NCBI GenBank assembly: GCA_022494885.1
Contig: JAGVSM010003443.1
Span: 87,999-151,998 of the forward strand
Reading direction: 5' to 3'
DNA: 64,000 bases
Source of the DNA: Micrasema longulum
Lineage: Eukaryota > Arthropoda > Insecta > Trichoptera > Brachycentridae
The translations under genes were made by a program, and so were the position numbers. This document shows, piece after piece, positions 1-12,800 of the stretch (positions are counted from its first letter, which is position 1; every line of letters begins with the position of its first letter). A model generated the notes under the pieces. That model had not been told where the DNA came from and ran no database searches. It saw only the letters and a list, made by a program, of their open reading frames with translations.

Positions 1-79
1 TTTACTACGGTGGCATCAGAATTGCAATGTAATTTTTCTTGATAAATAAGTAAAAATGAATCAACTATCTATACAATAC

Positions 80-300
80 ATATGCCTCGTGGTCTGGAGA
101 CATCGCGTTTGCCTCCATGCTAGAAGTCTCGGGTTTCATTTCCGGTGTGTTAGAATAAAATATTATTTGAAAACAGTGTTTTTGCTTTGTAGTATTTCAC
201 GATTGACCAATCTGACCTTCGTGTCACAAAAAACTATTGGAATGCGCTGATATTGTTATAAAAATGCAGAGCCCTATGCACCATTAAATGTTTTTTTCAA
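80..300 (+). mobile_element. tRNA-derived SINE, diverged
   Basis: tRNA-like head (gcctcgtggtctggag, B-box-like tctcgggtttcatttccg), then a body ending near agccctatgcaccatta, which is shared in either orientation with copies at 28470-28712, 35135-35300 and 57520-57757. Lies just beyond the MEP-1 3' end. Confidence 0.5.
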
Positions 301-331
301 TATTCGGGGCTAAGGTTAGATTATTCTCGTA

Positions 332-337
332 TTTATT
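332..337 (-). terminator. Candidate polyadenylation signal of the MEP-1-like gene
   Basis: AATAAA on the minus strand 160 nt beyond the stop codon, directly after the last tandem-repeat unit. It is the first canonical hexamer downstream. Confidence 0.45.
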
Positions 338-340
338 GTT

Positions 341-539
341 GGCGAGATTACTTTGGATAATTATTAATTCTGTTCGCGAAATTTGGTTGGATTATTATTA
401 ATTTTGCTCGCGAGGTGTGGCTGGATTATTACTTACTTTGTTCGCGAGATGTGTTTGGATTATTACTGATTTTGTTCGCGAGATGTGGCTGGATTATTAC
501 TTATTTTGTTCGCGAGATGTGGATGGCTTATTATCATCC
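341..539. repeat. 34-bp minisatellite across the MEP-1 stop codon and 3' UTR
   Basis: Units at 341-374, 375-408, 409-442, 443-476, 477-510 and a partial unit at 511-539. Each is 34 bp, starts cgcgag (ggcgag in the first) and most end ttttgtt. The rightmost units encode the last codons and stop of the MEP-1-like protein; the rest are 3' UTR. Because 34 is not a multiple of three, copies upstream of the stop would shift the frame. Confidence 0.9.
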
Positions 540-814
540 AATCCAAGCAAATCTATCCACTCATCCTCTTCTGCATTATCCACGTTGCTTTGGCTTGGTT
601 GTATTGGATTGACATTCGAAGAGGGTTGGCTGGCGTTGCTGTTGCCGCCGCCGCCTGATGAGTTTTCAGGGTGGCTGGAGACGATGTGGTCCTCAAAAGA
701 ACTGTACTTGCTGCAGACAGTACCACACAGAAGACACTTAAAGTAGAGATTTGCTGGGTGGAGTTCCATATTGTGGTCAATCGACACGTGGTACAGTAGC
801 TGCCACAAATATAC
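497..814 (-). CDS. MEP-1: MEP-1-like, last exon (fingers 6-7, acidic C terminus)
   Basis: Acceptor ttttttcag at 815-823, phase 0. V-Y-L-W-Q-L-L-Y-H-V-S-I-D-H completes finger 6; C-L-L-C-G...H-I-V-S-S-H is finger 7. A Gly/Asn/Ser/Gln tract follows, then the acidic E-E-D-E-W-I-D-L-L-G-L-D-D, and the stop TAA at 499-497. The final dozen codons sit inside the 34-bp tandem repeat at 341-539, so the exact C terminus may vary between alleles. The mRNA probably ends shortly after a polyadenylation signal at 337-332. Confidence 0.85.
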   Translation of the reverse strand, partial: VYLWQLLYHVSIDHNMELHPANLYFKCLLCGTVCSKYSSFEDHIVSSHPENSSGGGGNSNASQPSSNVNPIQPSQSNVDNAEEDEWIDLLGLDDNKPSTSREQNK

Positions 815-3800
815 CTGAAAAAACATGTAATTTTAGCGCCAGGAACCGAGTGAATGGTGTACTTAAATAAATTTCGACAAGTAAATATTGGTCGCAGGAG
901 GCAAAATTATCAGTTTACAATAAGCTCCTGGTGCCCCGACCTCAGGGGGGAACCATCCATAAAATCGATTATTCGCAGCTTACCATTATATTTCACTACC
1001 AATAATAATGTTTTAAAGTAGTTTAAATTATAGGAGAGTAAATAAAATAATCTATATTTATTATACATTAACGTCACTGTTTATATCTTCCTCAAAAAAT
1101 AAATATTAGCTTCTAAATGCGCTTAAACCCAGCGCATTGCCCGGTTCAGATTATTGCAGCTTATTTTTCAATACAAAATGAATACTGTATTTTAACATTA
1201 AAAAACCCAGTACGTATATATTCCTTGCTGAGTTCACTTGCAGATTACAGATATTATTTAAAGCTTCTCTATTTGGAGAGTAGCATTTCGAGTATTATTT
1301 TCTAAAGACCATTTTTGTTTGATAGTATTCTGTTGACATATGACGCCAGTTTTTTAGTCCGTGCGTTTTAGCTAGTGGCGCCTCGCTCGGTGTGACGAAA
1401 TTGACGAATTTCTTGCATTATTATCACATCGGTTTAGAAGGAAACAAATCCGACGGCGCAGCGGTCACGACGATCACGTGACAGTTTTGTTGCAATATTA
1501 TTGCTAATATTTCTAATTATTGTTATTGTTATTGTTAGTGCTATTGTTATTGTTATTGTTATTTAACTTGTTATTGTTATTGTTATTGTTACTGTTACTG
1601 TTACTGTTACTGTTACTGTTACTGTTACTGTTACTGTTACTGTTACTGTTACTGTTACTGTTACTGTTACTGTTACTGTTTTGTTTTGTTTTGTTTTGTT
1701 TTGTTTTGTTTTGTTTTGTTTTGTTATGTAAAGTTAAACATAATGGGAGTGACATCTTACAATAAAATAAAAATATATATACGGTGTTTTCAATCAGTGA
1801 TAAACAAAAAGTAATTTTGAATATACTTATTTTATTATCCTTATTTTTTAACATATTTTATTTTTTACTTTAAAACTTTTGCATACAAGTACTGTATTAA
1901 AATAATGGAGAATATACCTACATATTTCGCAAAGTTATTAATTGTTATTTATTTGTTGGGTTATTGGTTATAATTATTTTAATTAAAAATTAGTAGGTAT
2001 TACGTCTTCTGTTGCCAGCAGGTGAAACTGGAGCTGGAGAGATGAAGTTGTTTTTACACAAAACCATAGAAAAAGAATCCGTGTACCGGTATACACTTTT
2101 TTTATACGCCTCCACTCATTTGCGAGATTACTTATAGGTATGTATGTACATGCAGGTACAAATTATGAAAAAAATTAAAGTTTACCTATAAAAAAGTCAC
2201 CGTTCGCCACTGCCCGACCCTTACCCCTTATGGGAGCGAAATATGGAATTGGAAAAACAAGGATGAAAGTAGACTGAATGCTGTCAAAATGCGGTCTTTC
2301 AGGTGAATATGTGGTGAAACTATGTACGATAGGTGCACAGATGTCAAGATCCATAGATTATGCGAGGCTGAGATAAGCATTATCGACAAAATCAAGAAAA
2401 GAGTTCTGCGTTGATTTGGACATGTAGAGCGATTGGACAGCGAAAGAACGGCTAAAATGATTTACTATGCTAATATTGATGGTTGCGCAAAACGAGGAAG
2501 ATCGGGAAAGACATGGCGCGACTAAATCAGACAAACGATTGGAAGATGGACATGTCAAAAATCGGAATATCGGCGGCTGAAGCTGTTTTATTTTCATGCT
2601 TGCAGAACCAGGGCCTCGATTATGATGGAAAGATACAGACGTCATACCTTCACCTTGACAGTAAAATTAAAGATAAATTAGCGATTACTTAGATATACTA
2701 CCACCTCCCCGCCTTCAAGTTTTGGGCAGGTACATCGGTATGAAACAAGGGGAAGCGTACGTCACAGTACACATATCTACGCACTAAAATGGCATAGCTT
2801 CGTATGACGTCATAGTTGAAGATAAAATTCTCCTGACCGATTACAAAGATACACTACCAATCCTCCCACCATTAAGTTTTGATGTAAGTACATGGTGAGT
2901 ATCTAGGCGTTAGAAAGTTGCCACTGTTAAAATAAATTTAGTTATTATATTTTTTCCATCTGTTTTACTATTTTTCTGTTAAAGAAGCCGGCTTTGTAGT
3001 CAATCGGTAGATAAATACAGACGATCGTTAAGCGTACCGTCTAGGTAATTTCCAAAAGTCATATAAAACTCATGTTCAAGCGAGAATTTCGCTTGAATTG
3101 TGATTTGTTGGAGTTCATAGCTTTGAAGTGGGCATTTTTTATCACTTTTTATTTATTTGAAATGAGAACTATATTAAATGCTAATTTCGTAAGGAACGCG
3201 GACTTTTTTTTTGCAGTCATTCATTGGTTTGTTTCGATCATATGATGTCGATATGACAAGTAGGTAGAACATACCGAGGTAGATACAAACAGTACAGAAG
3301 TTAAGTATACCGTCTCGATTTGTACAGATGAAGATAGCGTTCATAATCTCGGCACAGCCAGCAGAACAGCAATGTCATTACTCAACCACATCTCTCTAGA
3401 TGAAAGTTGAAAAAGGATTTATTCTTTGTTTTCTTTTATTTTATGCAGGAAACATACAGTACGGTTACATAATTTTATATTTTACACAGTTAGACTTAAC
3501 TTTAATGGACCAGTGAAGTTTCCATACAGTACAAAAAAGAGAAGGAAAAAAATATATAAATGGAAGTTGTTTTGTTGGTCGACTCTACTCTAATTACTGT
3601 CTATTTTTATTTTTACGTTCATTTTTCATGTTATGAATATTTAAAGTTTTATTTTGATTCTGTAAACCGGTTGGCAAGTTTACCCGCGTTGAGATCCCAA
3701 TGAGGAATTCCAGCCCAACCCGGAATTAAATTTTAAAAATGTTTTCGTGTACTATACCTACACGTGAATATTTAAAAATTTCGGAGTAGGATGAAATATC

Positions 3801-6800
3801 TCAAAAACGCACGCAAAATAAATAAAAAATGTTAAAAATAGTATTCATTTTAAAATCGTAAATAATGACGTCACTCCTTACATCTACGTGTAGTATTTCC
3901 GGTTTCCGCTTTAAAGCCCTTGCAACGTTTTGACCGTAGAAAAAAAATAATAATTTGTATAATTTGACATTTCAACCAGAGATTATGTCAACTTTCTAGG
4001 TTTTTCTAAATCGAAACGTTCGTAAAAACAACCATAACATAGAAATGAGCAAATTACGATCAACTAAATGAAGTAATCAAAGCAATATTCCATAGATTCT
4101 TGTCAGGTCAGTGAATGTAAGAACGCCAACCGTTTCATGACGTCACTACTGAAAAGTGACACACTGATTGCAGTCATTTGGCGCGGTATTTGATAAATGT
4201 AACTTTCAAAAATCATATCTCTGTAAATAACGCACAAAAAAAATAAAATTATATGTATTTTTGTTTAGTTAAATACTACGCTAATAGAAAAAAATTAATT
4301 AGAAAACAGTGGAATTCCTCATTGCGATTCCTGGGGAATATCACATTGAAAGTTCTTCACTACTCGTATACAGAAAAATACAACGTACCAAACCGCATAT
4401 TGGGCAGCGACCTCCGTCCTTATTATTACGGGCCGCTTCCTGCAGAGACTCCGTCACTAACCCATGCGTCCCCAGAAGATGGCGCTCCAATCCCTGGTCA
4501 GTGAGAAACCTTAGGACAAAAAAACATTTTCACTAGAGAAAGTCTCATCTCAGTAATATATTTAAACTTATCGTTAGAGACCGGCCAAAGTTTCTGTTCG
4601 GCCAGTAAAATTGGCCAAAACCTGCGGTCAGATTACGTTCTGGGGCCTTATGCTGGACTCGTTCGTCTTAAGAATCGTATGCGACTTCCGTAATTCGACG
4701 AGTGACAGCATTCTTGAACCACCCATACGAATTCAGTCGATTGAGAACCAATCGACTTTATCTCGAGTGCCACAAAGCACTCGACATTTACAATCGAATG
4801 CGACATTGTAGCTGAAGCTGTCAAACTTCCTTCTTATAAAACGGTTGGCATTCGCGTTCAAATGACGAGTAGGTATTTTTGTTGTATTTTAACTTCAAAT
4901 TTACAACACTGATCAATGTTATGATGATGGCGTATCAACAAATGTACAACAAATATAACTGTACTTATTTTCAATCCATTATCAAATGAAGTTTCACTAG
5001 AAACATGATTTCAAAATTATTTTATCACTTATCAATGTCAAAATACGTATTTGAGACGTATATTATACAATATTTTAAAAATCCATTATTTTTTTTATTT
5101 TTTTTTTTTTATTCGAAAATTTATTTATAAACCCTTACGGATTATTACATTCATATTACATAAAATAATATATACATTTTTCATTTATACTCTGTTGTTC
5201 AAAATAATATTTTTTACATCTTTTGAAAAGTTTGTCTGAGTCTTTTGTTTAGTTTTGTCTGGTAGTTCATTGTATAATTTCAGTCCCTGGTTCATTAGTC
5301 TTGATTGTCCTTGTCTTGTTTTAGAAAGTTGTATATGGTATGTGTCTGATATTCTCGTATTATGTCCATGTTGACTACAATTTTTTACTAGTTTTAGTTC
5401 TTCGTCTACAATTACATTAGTGGCTAATTTATGGATAAATTTTAATGATTCTAGTTGAAAGAGTTCAGTTATATTTAATCGCTTAGTTTGTTTAAAAAGT
5501 TCTCTAGTTGCAGTTAAATAATATGAATAATATGAAATATTTCTAATAACACGAAGATGTGTGTTAAGTCAAAGGCAAATAATAATCATCAATCTTGCAG
5601 GGTCTCAGTAAAACATTTCATTTTTTAAATAATATTCCATACACAAAATATTCAACGGAAGAAGCCGACAAGAAACAATAAAGGTGTACGTGTGGCAGGA
5701 GAGCCATAGATAAATACGGATGTGTTAGTGTTGCCATTTTCTCGTTCGTCTTTGTAATTAAATTGTCGGTTTTCAAGAATAACATTATGACAAAGCAATC
5801 GAGATGCCCAATCGACTATTGTCGAGTGGGTGACAAAATGTCACATCTTTCCAGCAAAGGCTTCTGCTGTACTCGGGTGCATCTTATGGCTCGCGATTTG
5901 GCCGCCTGAGCATTGTTAGTTATTGCGTTCAATGAAGTCATTTTTAAGGCATCGGCACGCGTTGGACAGGCGTTTTAGATTCTCTTCCTCATCGGTTTTA
6001 AATATTTTTTAGAAGCAGACTTTTGAAAGGTTTTATTGTTTACTTTTTACCAAAAAACATGCATTACGATTCAAGTATTAGAAAATTAGCACAATTAGAG
6101 ATATCGGATAGTTAATCATTGAAATAATTACTTTTTGTATTGCCATTGTCCAACATGATAAATAATAACTGATTTTGTGATTTGTTGACTAAAGTTTGTA
6201 ACATTAACATATTAAAACAATGATGAAGAACATTTTAGAGAAGGTAATATAGAATTCTAGGCATCTACGGAGCTTATGACCTGTCATTGGTTGGTTTAAG
6301 TGCCCACTTTGCACACTGTGTAACATTGATCATTCTGTCCATATTTCAACATTTATATTCCTTCGATTCTTTCATCTGTTGACGATTGTGAAGGTAAAGA
6401 GCTGGAACCTTTATTTATGCGGGTGAGATTCATCTAATTGGATTATTTCACCTACATACTAGGCAACGCGTAAAAAGTTTATTTTTTCAATTTCTATACT
6501 TCTTCATGGATCAGGTGGATTTATCAACAATATTGTTGACAAAGTTTGAAGTTATAAGATAATCCATAATCATATTTTTGTAATTCCTTCATTTATTTAT
6601 TTTATTTATTTGCACCTTTTATCAAAAATACAACTTAACGTTCACTTTGCCCAGCTAACCAGGGTACATACCCCGTTCCAAGCTAGGCAATCACATTCTA
6701 ATATATGATAATAGTTAACAAATTAATAGAGTGCACAGACTAATAAAATATAAACTTACTCGTAAATACATTTTTATACATATACATACACACATACATA

Positions 6801-9800
6801 TATATACATATACACACACACGTACATACACCCTTGCGCATACACATACATACATTCATAAAACATGGACAATTTATTTATAATGCGAATCTTCATGGTT
6901 GCCATATATATATATTTTTTTTAATTATTCTTTATTTTCATGATTTATTTTCGACATCCAGTAAGAATCTCCAGTCCGCGGCATGCATCAACTTTTCTGT
7001 CTCTCTACGACCAATGTCATGAAAGAGCGTGTCAACACCTTCCGCAACTTGACAACACTCCCGTCCCGGTTATGGACCTTTTTGCCTACGTAATAGTGTT
7101 TTCTCGATGCCAGAACAGTGTTGACCCCTTCACCTAGTATCAGATCCCTATTTGAGTATCTTGTATTATGGTTGCGGTTGACGCTTGGGTAAATGTCTCT
7201 ATTTATGTGTGTAACATAGTCTGTGTAACAGTATCATAGTTAATAAATTAAGTTCCTATATAAAGTGTACATTAAAGAACTGTTACGGACAAGTTATCCG
7301 AGGTGTGTTCAGAAAAGAACGGGAATTTTTCAATTTCGTGGGTTTGTAGAGTCTGATTGTCATTTTTTTTAAAATAATTATGTTGGTATACATGCCCCTG
7401 AAGTCTGCTAACATTTTCAGCTGTATTCATTGTTAAATTTGTCTGTAGCAGCCGCTAAGGTTAGACGTATTCGGCGTGCTCGGCGATTTTCGTCTTGGCG
7501 ATCAATTCTGCGTCGTCGTTGACTTCATTTAGTGACACCTGAGCAACGTCCATTCGCCGCTGTTTTTGTTCGAAATTCAAACATTTTAAAACAAATTTCG
7601 CTGCCACGCGTTTCATTCCCAGAAAAAATCTCATGGCATGAGCCAATCAATATGCCAACATCATCAGCAACATCTATGATTGTGATTCGGCGATCGTTCA
7701 TAACCATGTCATTAATTTTTTCCACGGTTTCATCGGTTGTTGATGTGTTGGGGCGTCCGGGCCGTTCGTCCTCTTCAACGTCTTCACGGCCATCTTGGAA
7801 ACGCTTAACGTAATATCGTGTTTTACTCATAGCAGACTCACCATAGATCTTTGTTAACATTTCACACACGTTAGACTTTATTTATTTTTTACACAAAATT
7901 TTATACAAATTCTTTGCCACCTGCGGACAAACCTCTAAGAAAAAGGCTTAGCGGGTTATTCCTTTAAAAAAATAAAACCCCTAACTTACCTATAAAAACA
8001 CAATAGGCATTTGATCGGATACTGGTAAATGTCCAGATTGCCAGGCGTCGTCACTTTGTGTGTCCAGTTCATGTGATTCCTCAATTGTACCCTGTCCTGA
8101 ACGTAGCCATCGCAGATCTCGCAGACGATAGGGGGCGCTGTGGAGAGGGGCGTCAAGGCGGTGGGAAGCACGCTCGGCCCTGGTAAAATGCTCTGGACCG
8201 GAGCGCTGGGCGTAAGCCCTTTCAGCAGACTTATGGACGTCTGACCTCCCTGAAAAAAACATTTCTTTTTTTTAATTTATGGAACTGGCAGAAGAAGGAT
8301 GAAAGCCGAGTGAACGCGGTTTAAATGCGATCTCTTGGGACGAATGTGTGGGAAATCAATGTATGAAGGGTTACGAATGATGAAATTAGGCGAGAGTGTA
8401 AATCTGACTCAAGTATAATTGATAATATTTAAAAGGGTCTCTGAGATGGTTTGGTCACGTAGAACGAATGGACGACGAAAGAATGGCAAAACAAGTAAAT
8501 ATGGCGAAAATGAACGGTAACGTGAGACGAGGACGACCAAGGAAGATGTGGCATGATCACATAAACCAAAATCTTAAGTTTGGTCAAGTCAAAAGCAGAT
8601 AGAACCGAAGGGCATGTATGACAAGATGTATGAATGTTGAAGAAGCTAGGAATGTATGCCAGTATAGACGTGTGTAGCGGTCCATTCTCTCTGCCTACCC
8701 TTACGGGGAAATGGAGTGATGGTAGTAGTAGTAGTTGTAGTTATTTGACAATTGTAGTCTGCATTCCTTTACAGGCTGTTTCCTCCATCACGTAATGCAG
8801 ACTGTAAATATAAGTTAAAAATGAATGAATGGAAATCAGACTGCCATTATGTACAGAAAAATATTGCTATTATTCGTTAGGCATTTGAAATTGTGGAAGA
8901 TTTAATCGGAGTATGGAGTGAATGGTAACTTGACAAGGGCTATTGCGTTACTGTACAAGGACAGCACAGCGTATGTAAAGGTGAATGGGTCATTCACATT
9001 GTGGTTTAACATTCTTAAAAAATTAACATATCACAACAGAGATGAAAAACATTTAAGAGAAGGTAATATAGAAGTCTAGGCATCTACAGGGCTTATGAAG
9101 CTTAGGAATCCAGTCCTTGTCTACTAACTACAATACATACGCCTAAAACCTTTTCTTACACAAGTAGAATAAATATATATAAAAAAACGCTTTTAAGGAT
9201 AAAAAAAAGTAGTGAATCCACTAAGGGAGATAAGGTCATTAACAACACATGCCATGCAGATGATGCTGCCATAGTGATGATGAGAACATATCCATCTCAG
9301 TTAGTAAACATCTGGATGCCTAAGAAATGTCGTATAGTATAGTGAAAACATGAATATTGGAAACATAATTCGGATATATAAAACGTGTGTCAGACCAAAT
9401 CATGGTGTATACAACAGAGGCGAGGATAGATAGAGAGAAAATAAAAAATACGAAAAACCAAGTAGAAAAACTAAATAGAAAATGTTACTTTTATTTAGTT
9501 TCTTGTACACATGTTTCTTCATACAACTGTTGTTATAAGGTTAAGCCGTACATATCTTTATTTATATAATTCCTCTGTACTTGTGATGTTACCGAACTCC
9601 TCCTAAACGGCTTAACCGATTTACGTGCGGTTTTCAGAGAAATATAGATCTTTACGATGTGCGTGTTCGTAGGTATTAAAATCCCAAATCTAATATGTAA
9701 AAAAGAAGTAAAGAGCATAAATGTTTATTAATCAATCCACCAGGGCTGCATTCGAGGAGAATGCATTTACAAAAAAATGGAAAGCTGTTGTTTTTTGTGT

Positions 9801-12800
9801 ATAAAAAAAGTTTGTTTTTGAATGTATACAAACAGCATTTATTTTTTGTGAATCTCAATCATACTCTTTCCTTAAATTCCTTATTATTTCTACCCATTTA
9901 CGTCTTTTTACTGGATTTTTGTAATAGTAAAATAATATTAAATTTGATACATTTTTCAAAATCGTATTCTTACATTAGTACACCCCTCTGTTGGTGAGAA
10001 GATCGGAGTTTGACGTATATTTGAAAAAATATTTATTTTATGTTTTGGAATTCAATCATAAACAAGTACCTAGGTTCCTACTTAAATTAAATATTTGAAT
10101 ATTAACAATTTTTAGTTTTGGAATTCAACCACAAACAATAATCTAGGTACCTACTTATCAATGAAAAGTCTTTTTCGTTCGGGCAGGACAACGTCTGTCG
10201 GGTCCGCTAGTGATAAATAAAATAAGATAAAACAAATAAAAATAATTAACATATTACAACAGAGATGAAGAACATTTGAGAGAAGGTAATATAGAAGTCT
10301 AGGCATCTACAGGGCTTATGACCTGTCAATGGCTGGTTTAAGTGGCTACTTTACACACTGTGTAACATTCACCATTCTGCCCATATTTAAACATCATTAT
10401 TTCTTCAATTCTTTCATCTGTTGACGTTTGCGAAGTTAAAGAGCTGAAACCTTTATTTATGCGGGCGATATTCGTGTAATTTAATTTCACATACATAGTA
10501 GGCAACTCCTGAAAATGTTATATTTTCAATTTCCATACTTCTTCATGGATCAGGTGGATTTATCAACAATATTTTGAGTTTGTCCAAATCCCTGCAGACT
10601 GGGAAATGTTCTTAAATGTTCTTCATCTCTGTTGTAATATGTTAATATGAACAGCTCCCCAGGGAGTCGAATCCAGTCCTTGTCTACAAAAATTTGGACA
10701 AACTCAAAATATTGTAAATAAAAATAAGAAAAGATAAATTGTAATTACAGGCAGCCTTTTGATGTATGGTGATGTAAATGGTATCTGATCATGTCCATAG
10801 ACTTTTCCCCCGCTGACCAAGGGAACTCCTGGAACTGGCAACGGAGGAGTCATGAAGCGGCCTGGCTTGTTGATGTTCGCAGCCAGGCGAACTCTCGGAG
10901 ATACAGGCACAAGGCTTGAGGCTGTTGAAGGGCCAGGGACTGAGCGACCTCTAATCGGTTTGTAGTTTGAAGGTAATGTCTGAGTCGATGAATCCTCGGT
11001 TGGTGTTAAAAGTTTCACCAGACTTTTTTGGTACATACTAGCCAAGCTATCGCGGGCTCGCACCATCTAAAAACATCAATTTTATTACTATTATTAATAA
11101 CTTTGTGGTCAAACATTTTACTAAATGTTATTAAATACTTGTATATAGCCACTTACCGACTTTTCTATGTCTACCAGTTTCGAGGCGTACCCGTCTCCTC
11201 GTCAGGACACCAATTAAACCAACATGCAAAACCCACTATAACACCTTCACCATAGTTGTTGCACAAAAATATAAAACCAACACGACATGCATTTTTATAA
11301 GCACATGCACTGATTAGGACAAACATGCACTGATGACAACAACAACAACAACAAACCATCACGCCGTTTCCCCGTAGGGGTAGGCAGAGAGGATAGAACG
11401 CCATAACACTCTATCTTGGCATACAGACCTCGCTTCCTCTGCATTCATACATCTTCTCATGCACGCACGCCGATTATTCCTACTTTTGACATGTCCATCT
11501 TCAAGTATTTGATGGATTTGATCGTGCCATGTCTTTCTCGGTCTTCCTCATTTTCTTCATCCATCAACATTTGCATCGTAGATCCTTTTAGCCGTTCTTT
11601 CGCTGTCCATTCGCTCTACATGTCCAAACCAACGCAGCACCCTTTTTTGATTCTGTCAATAATGCATGTCTCAGCCTTACACACTTTACGGATCTCGACA
11701 TTTGTGCACCTATCATACATCGTTTTACCACACATTCGCCTGAGGGATCGCATTTCGACAGCATTCAACCTACTTTCATCATTATTTTTCCAATTCCATA
11801 CTTCGCTCCCATACATTAGAGTTGGAACTAGAACTCCGTTGTGAACTGCTAGTTTAGCCTCTTGCGATAAACATTTGTTTGCCAAAGTAGATTTTAGTGC
11901 ACCGTTCACCCTGTTCCCGGCACTCACCCTACTTTCAATATCTTTCTCGGCCTTTCTGTCCCTAGTAAACATACTTCCCAAGTACACAAATTCTTCTACC
12001 TGATTCAGAATATCTCCGTTCACGCTGATCTCACATTTAGTTATATTTTCATCCCTTTCAAAAACCATCACTTTCGATTTATCAACATTCATAAGCAAAT
12101 CGCTTTCTTGCATACATCGTAGACTTTTGTTACCAAGAATTGAAAGTCTTCTTTGCTGCTAGCAAGAAGCACGGCATCATCCGCATACAGAAGACAGTTA
12201 ACAGTTATAACACTCCCATTGTTGCTCCCATTCTTAAATCTTTCAGTTCTTTCATACAGTTATCGATGTATATGTTGAACAACCATGGTGACATTACACA
12301 TCCCTGTTTGACTCCTTTCGGAATATCAAACCACGATGTGAATGACCCATTCACCTTCACACATGCTGTGCTGTCCTTATACAGTGTCCTTATGCACTGA
12401 TGAAATTATTTATTTATGTATATATCAACGGTTCAAAGAACCTTTTACAATAAAAAGTTTTACAGAAATAATCACAGCAGCGAATAATTCATTATGTAAT
12501 ATATAATATGAAATATAACTATATAATTCAACTAAATAATTAAAACTAAACAAATAAGTAATTTTTTTTTTTAAACTGCAAAAAAGTAAAAAAGAAACAT
12601 ACAAATATAAGATGACAAATAAAAGATGAAGTGAGAAAACCTTATGCTCTAAATATAAATATAGCAAATTAAAATTGAGAATAATTTAACATATACATAA
12701 AGTGACTAGTATTTAGCTAGGTTATAATGAAAAAGAAAAATAATGCTACTATAAGATTTTTTAAATAATACGTTTTTTGGATCAATGTGAAAGCTTAAAT

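Noticed and set aside
341..539. Regular 34-bp repeats resembling a CRISPR array
   Set aside because: Units are directly adjacent with no spacers, in a eukaryotic gene end.
553..780. Alternative minus-strand frame in the last MEP-1 exon
   Set aside because: Would follow if exon 5 joined exon 7 directly, but it destroys fingers 6-7; the 121-nt exon restores the right frame.
1513..1854. Long open frames of poly-Leu, poly-Asn or Ser-Asn repeats
   Set aside because: Pure translation of the compound microsatellite; no flanking coding signal.
7461..7869. Host gene with a helix-turn-helix domain
   Set aside because: Clear mariner transposase N-terminus, frameshifted and missing its catalytic core.
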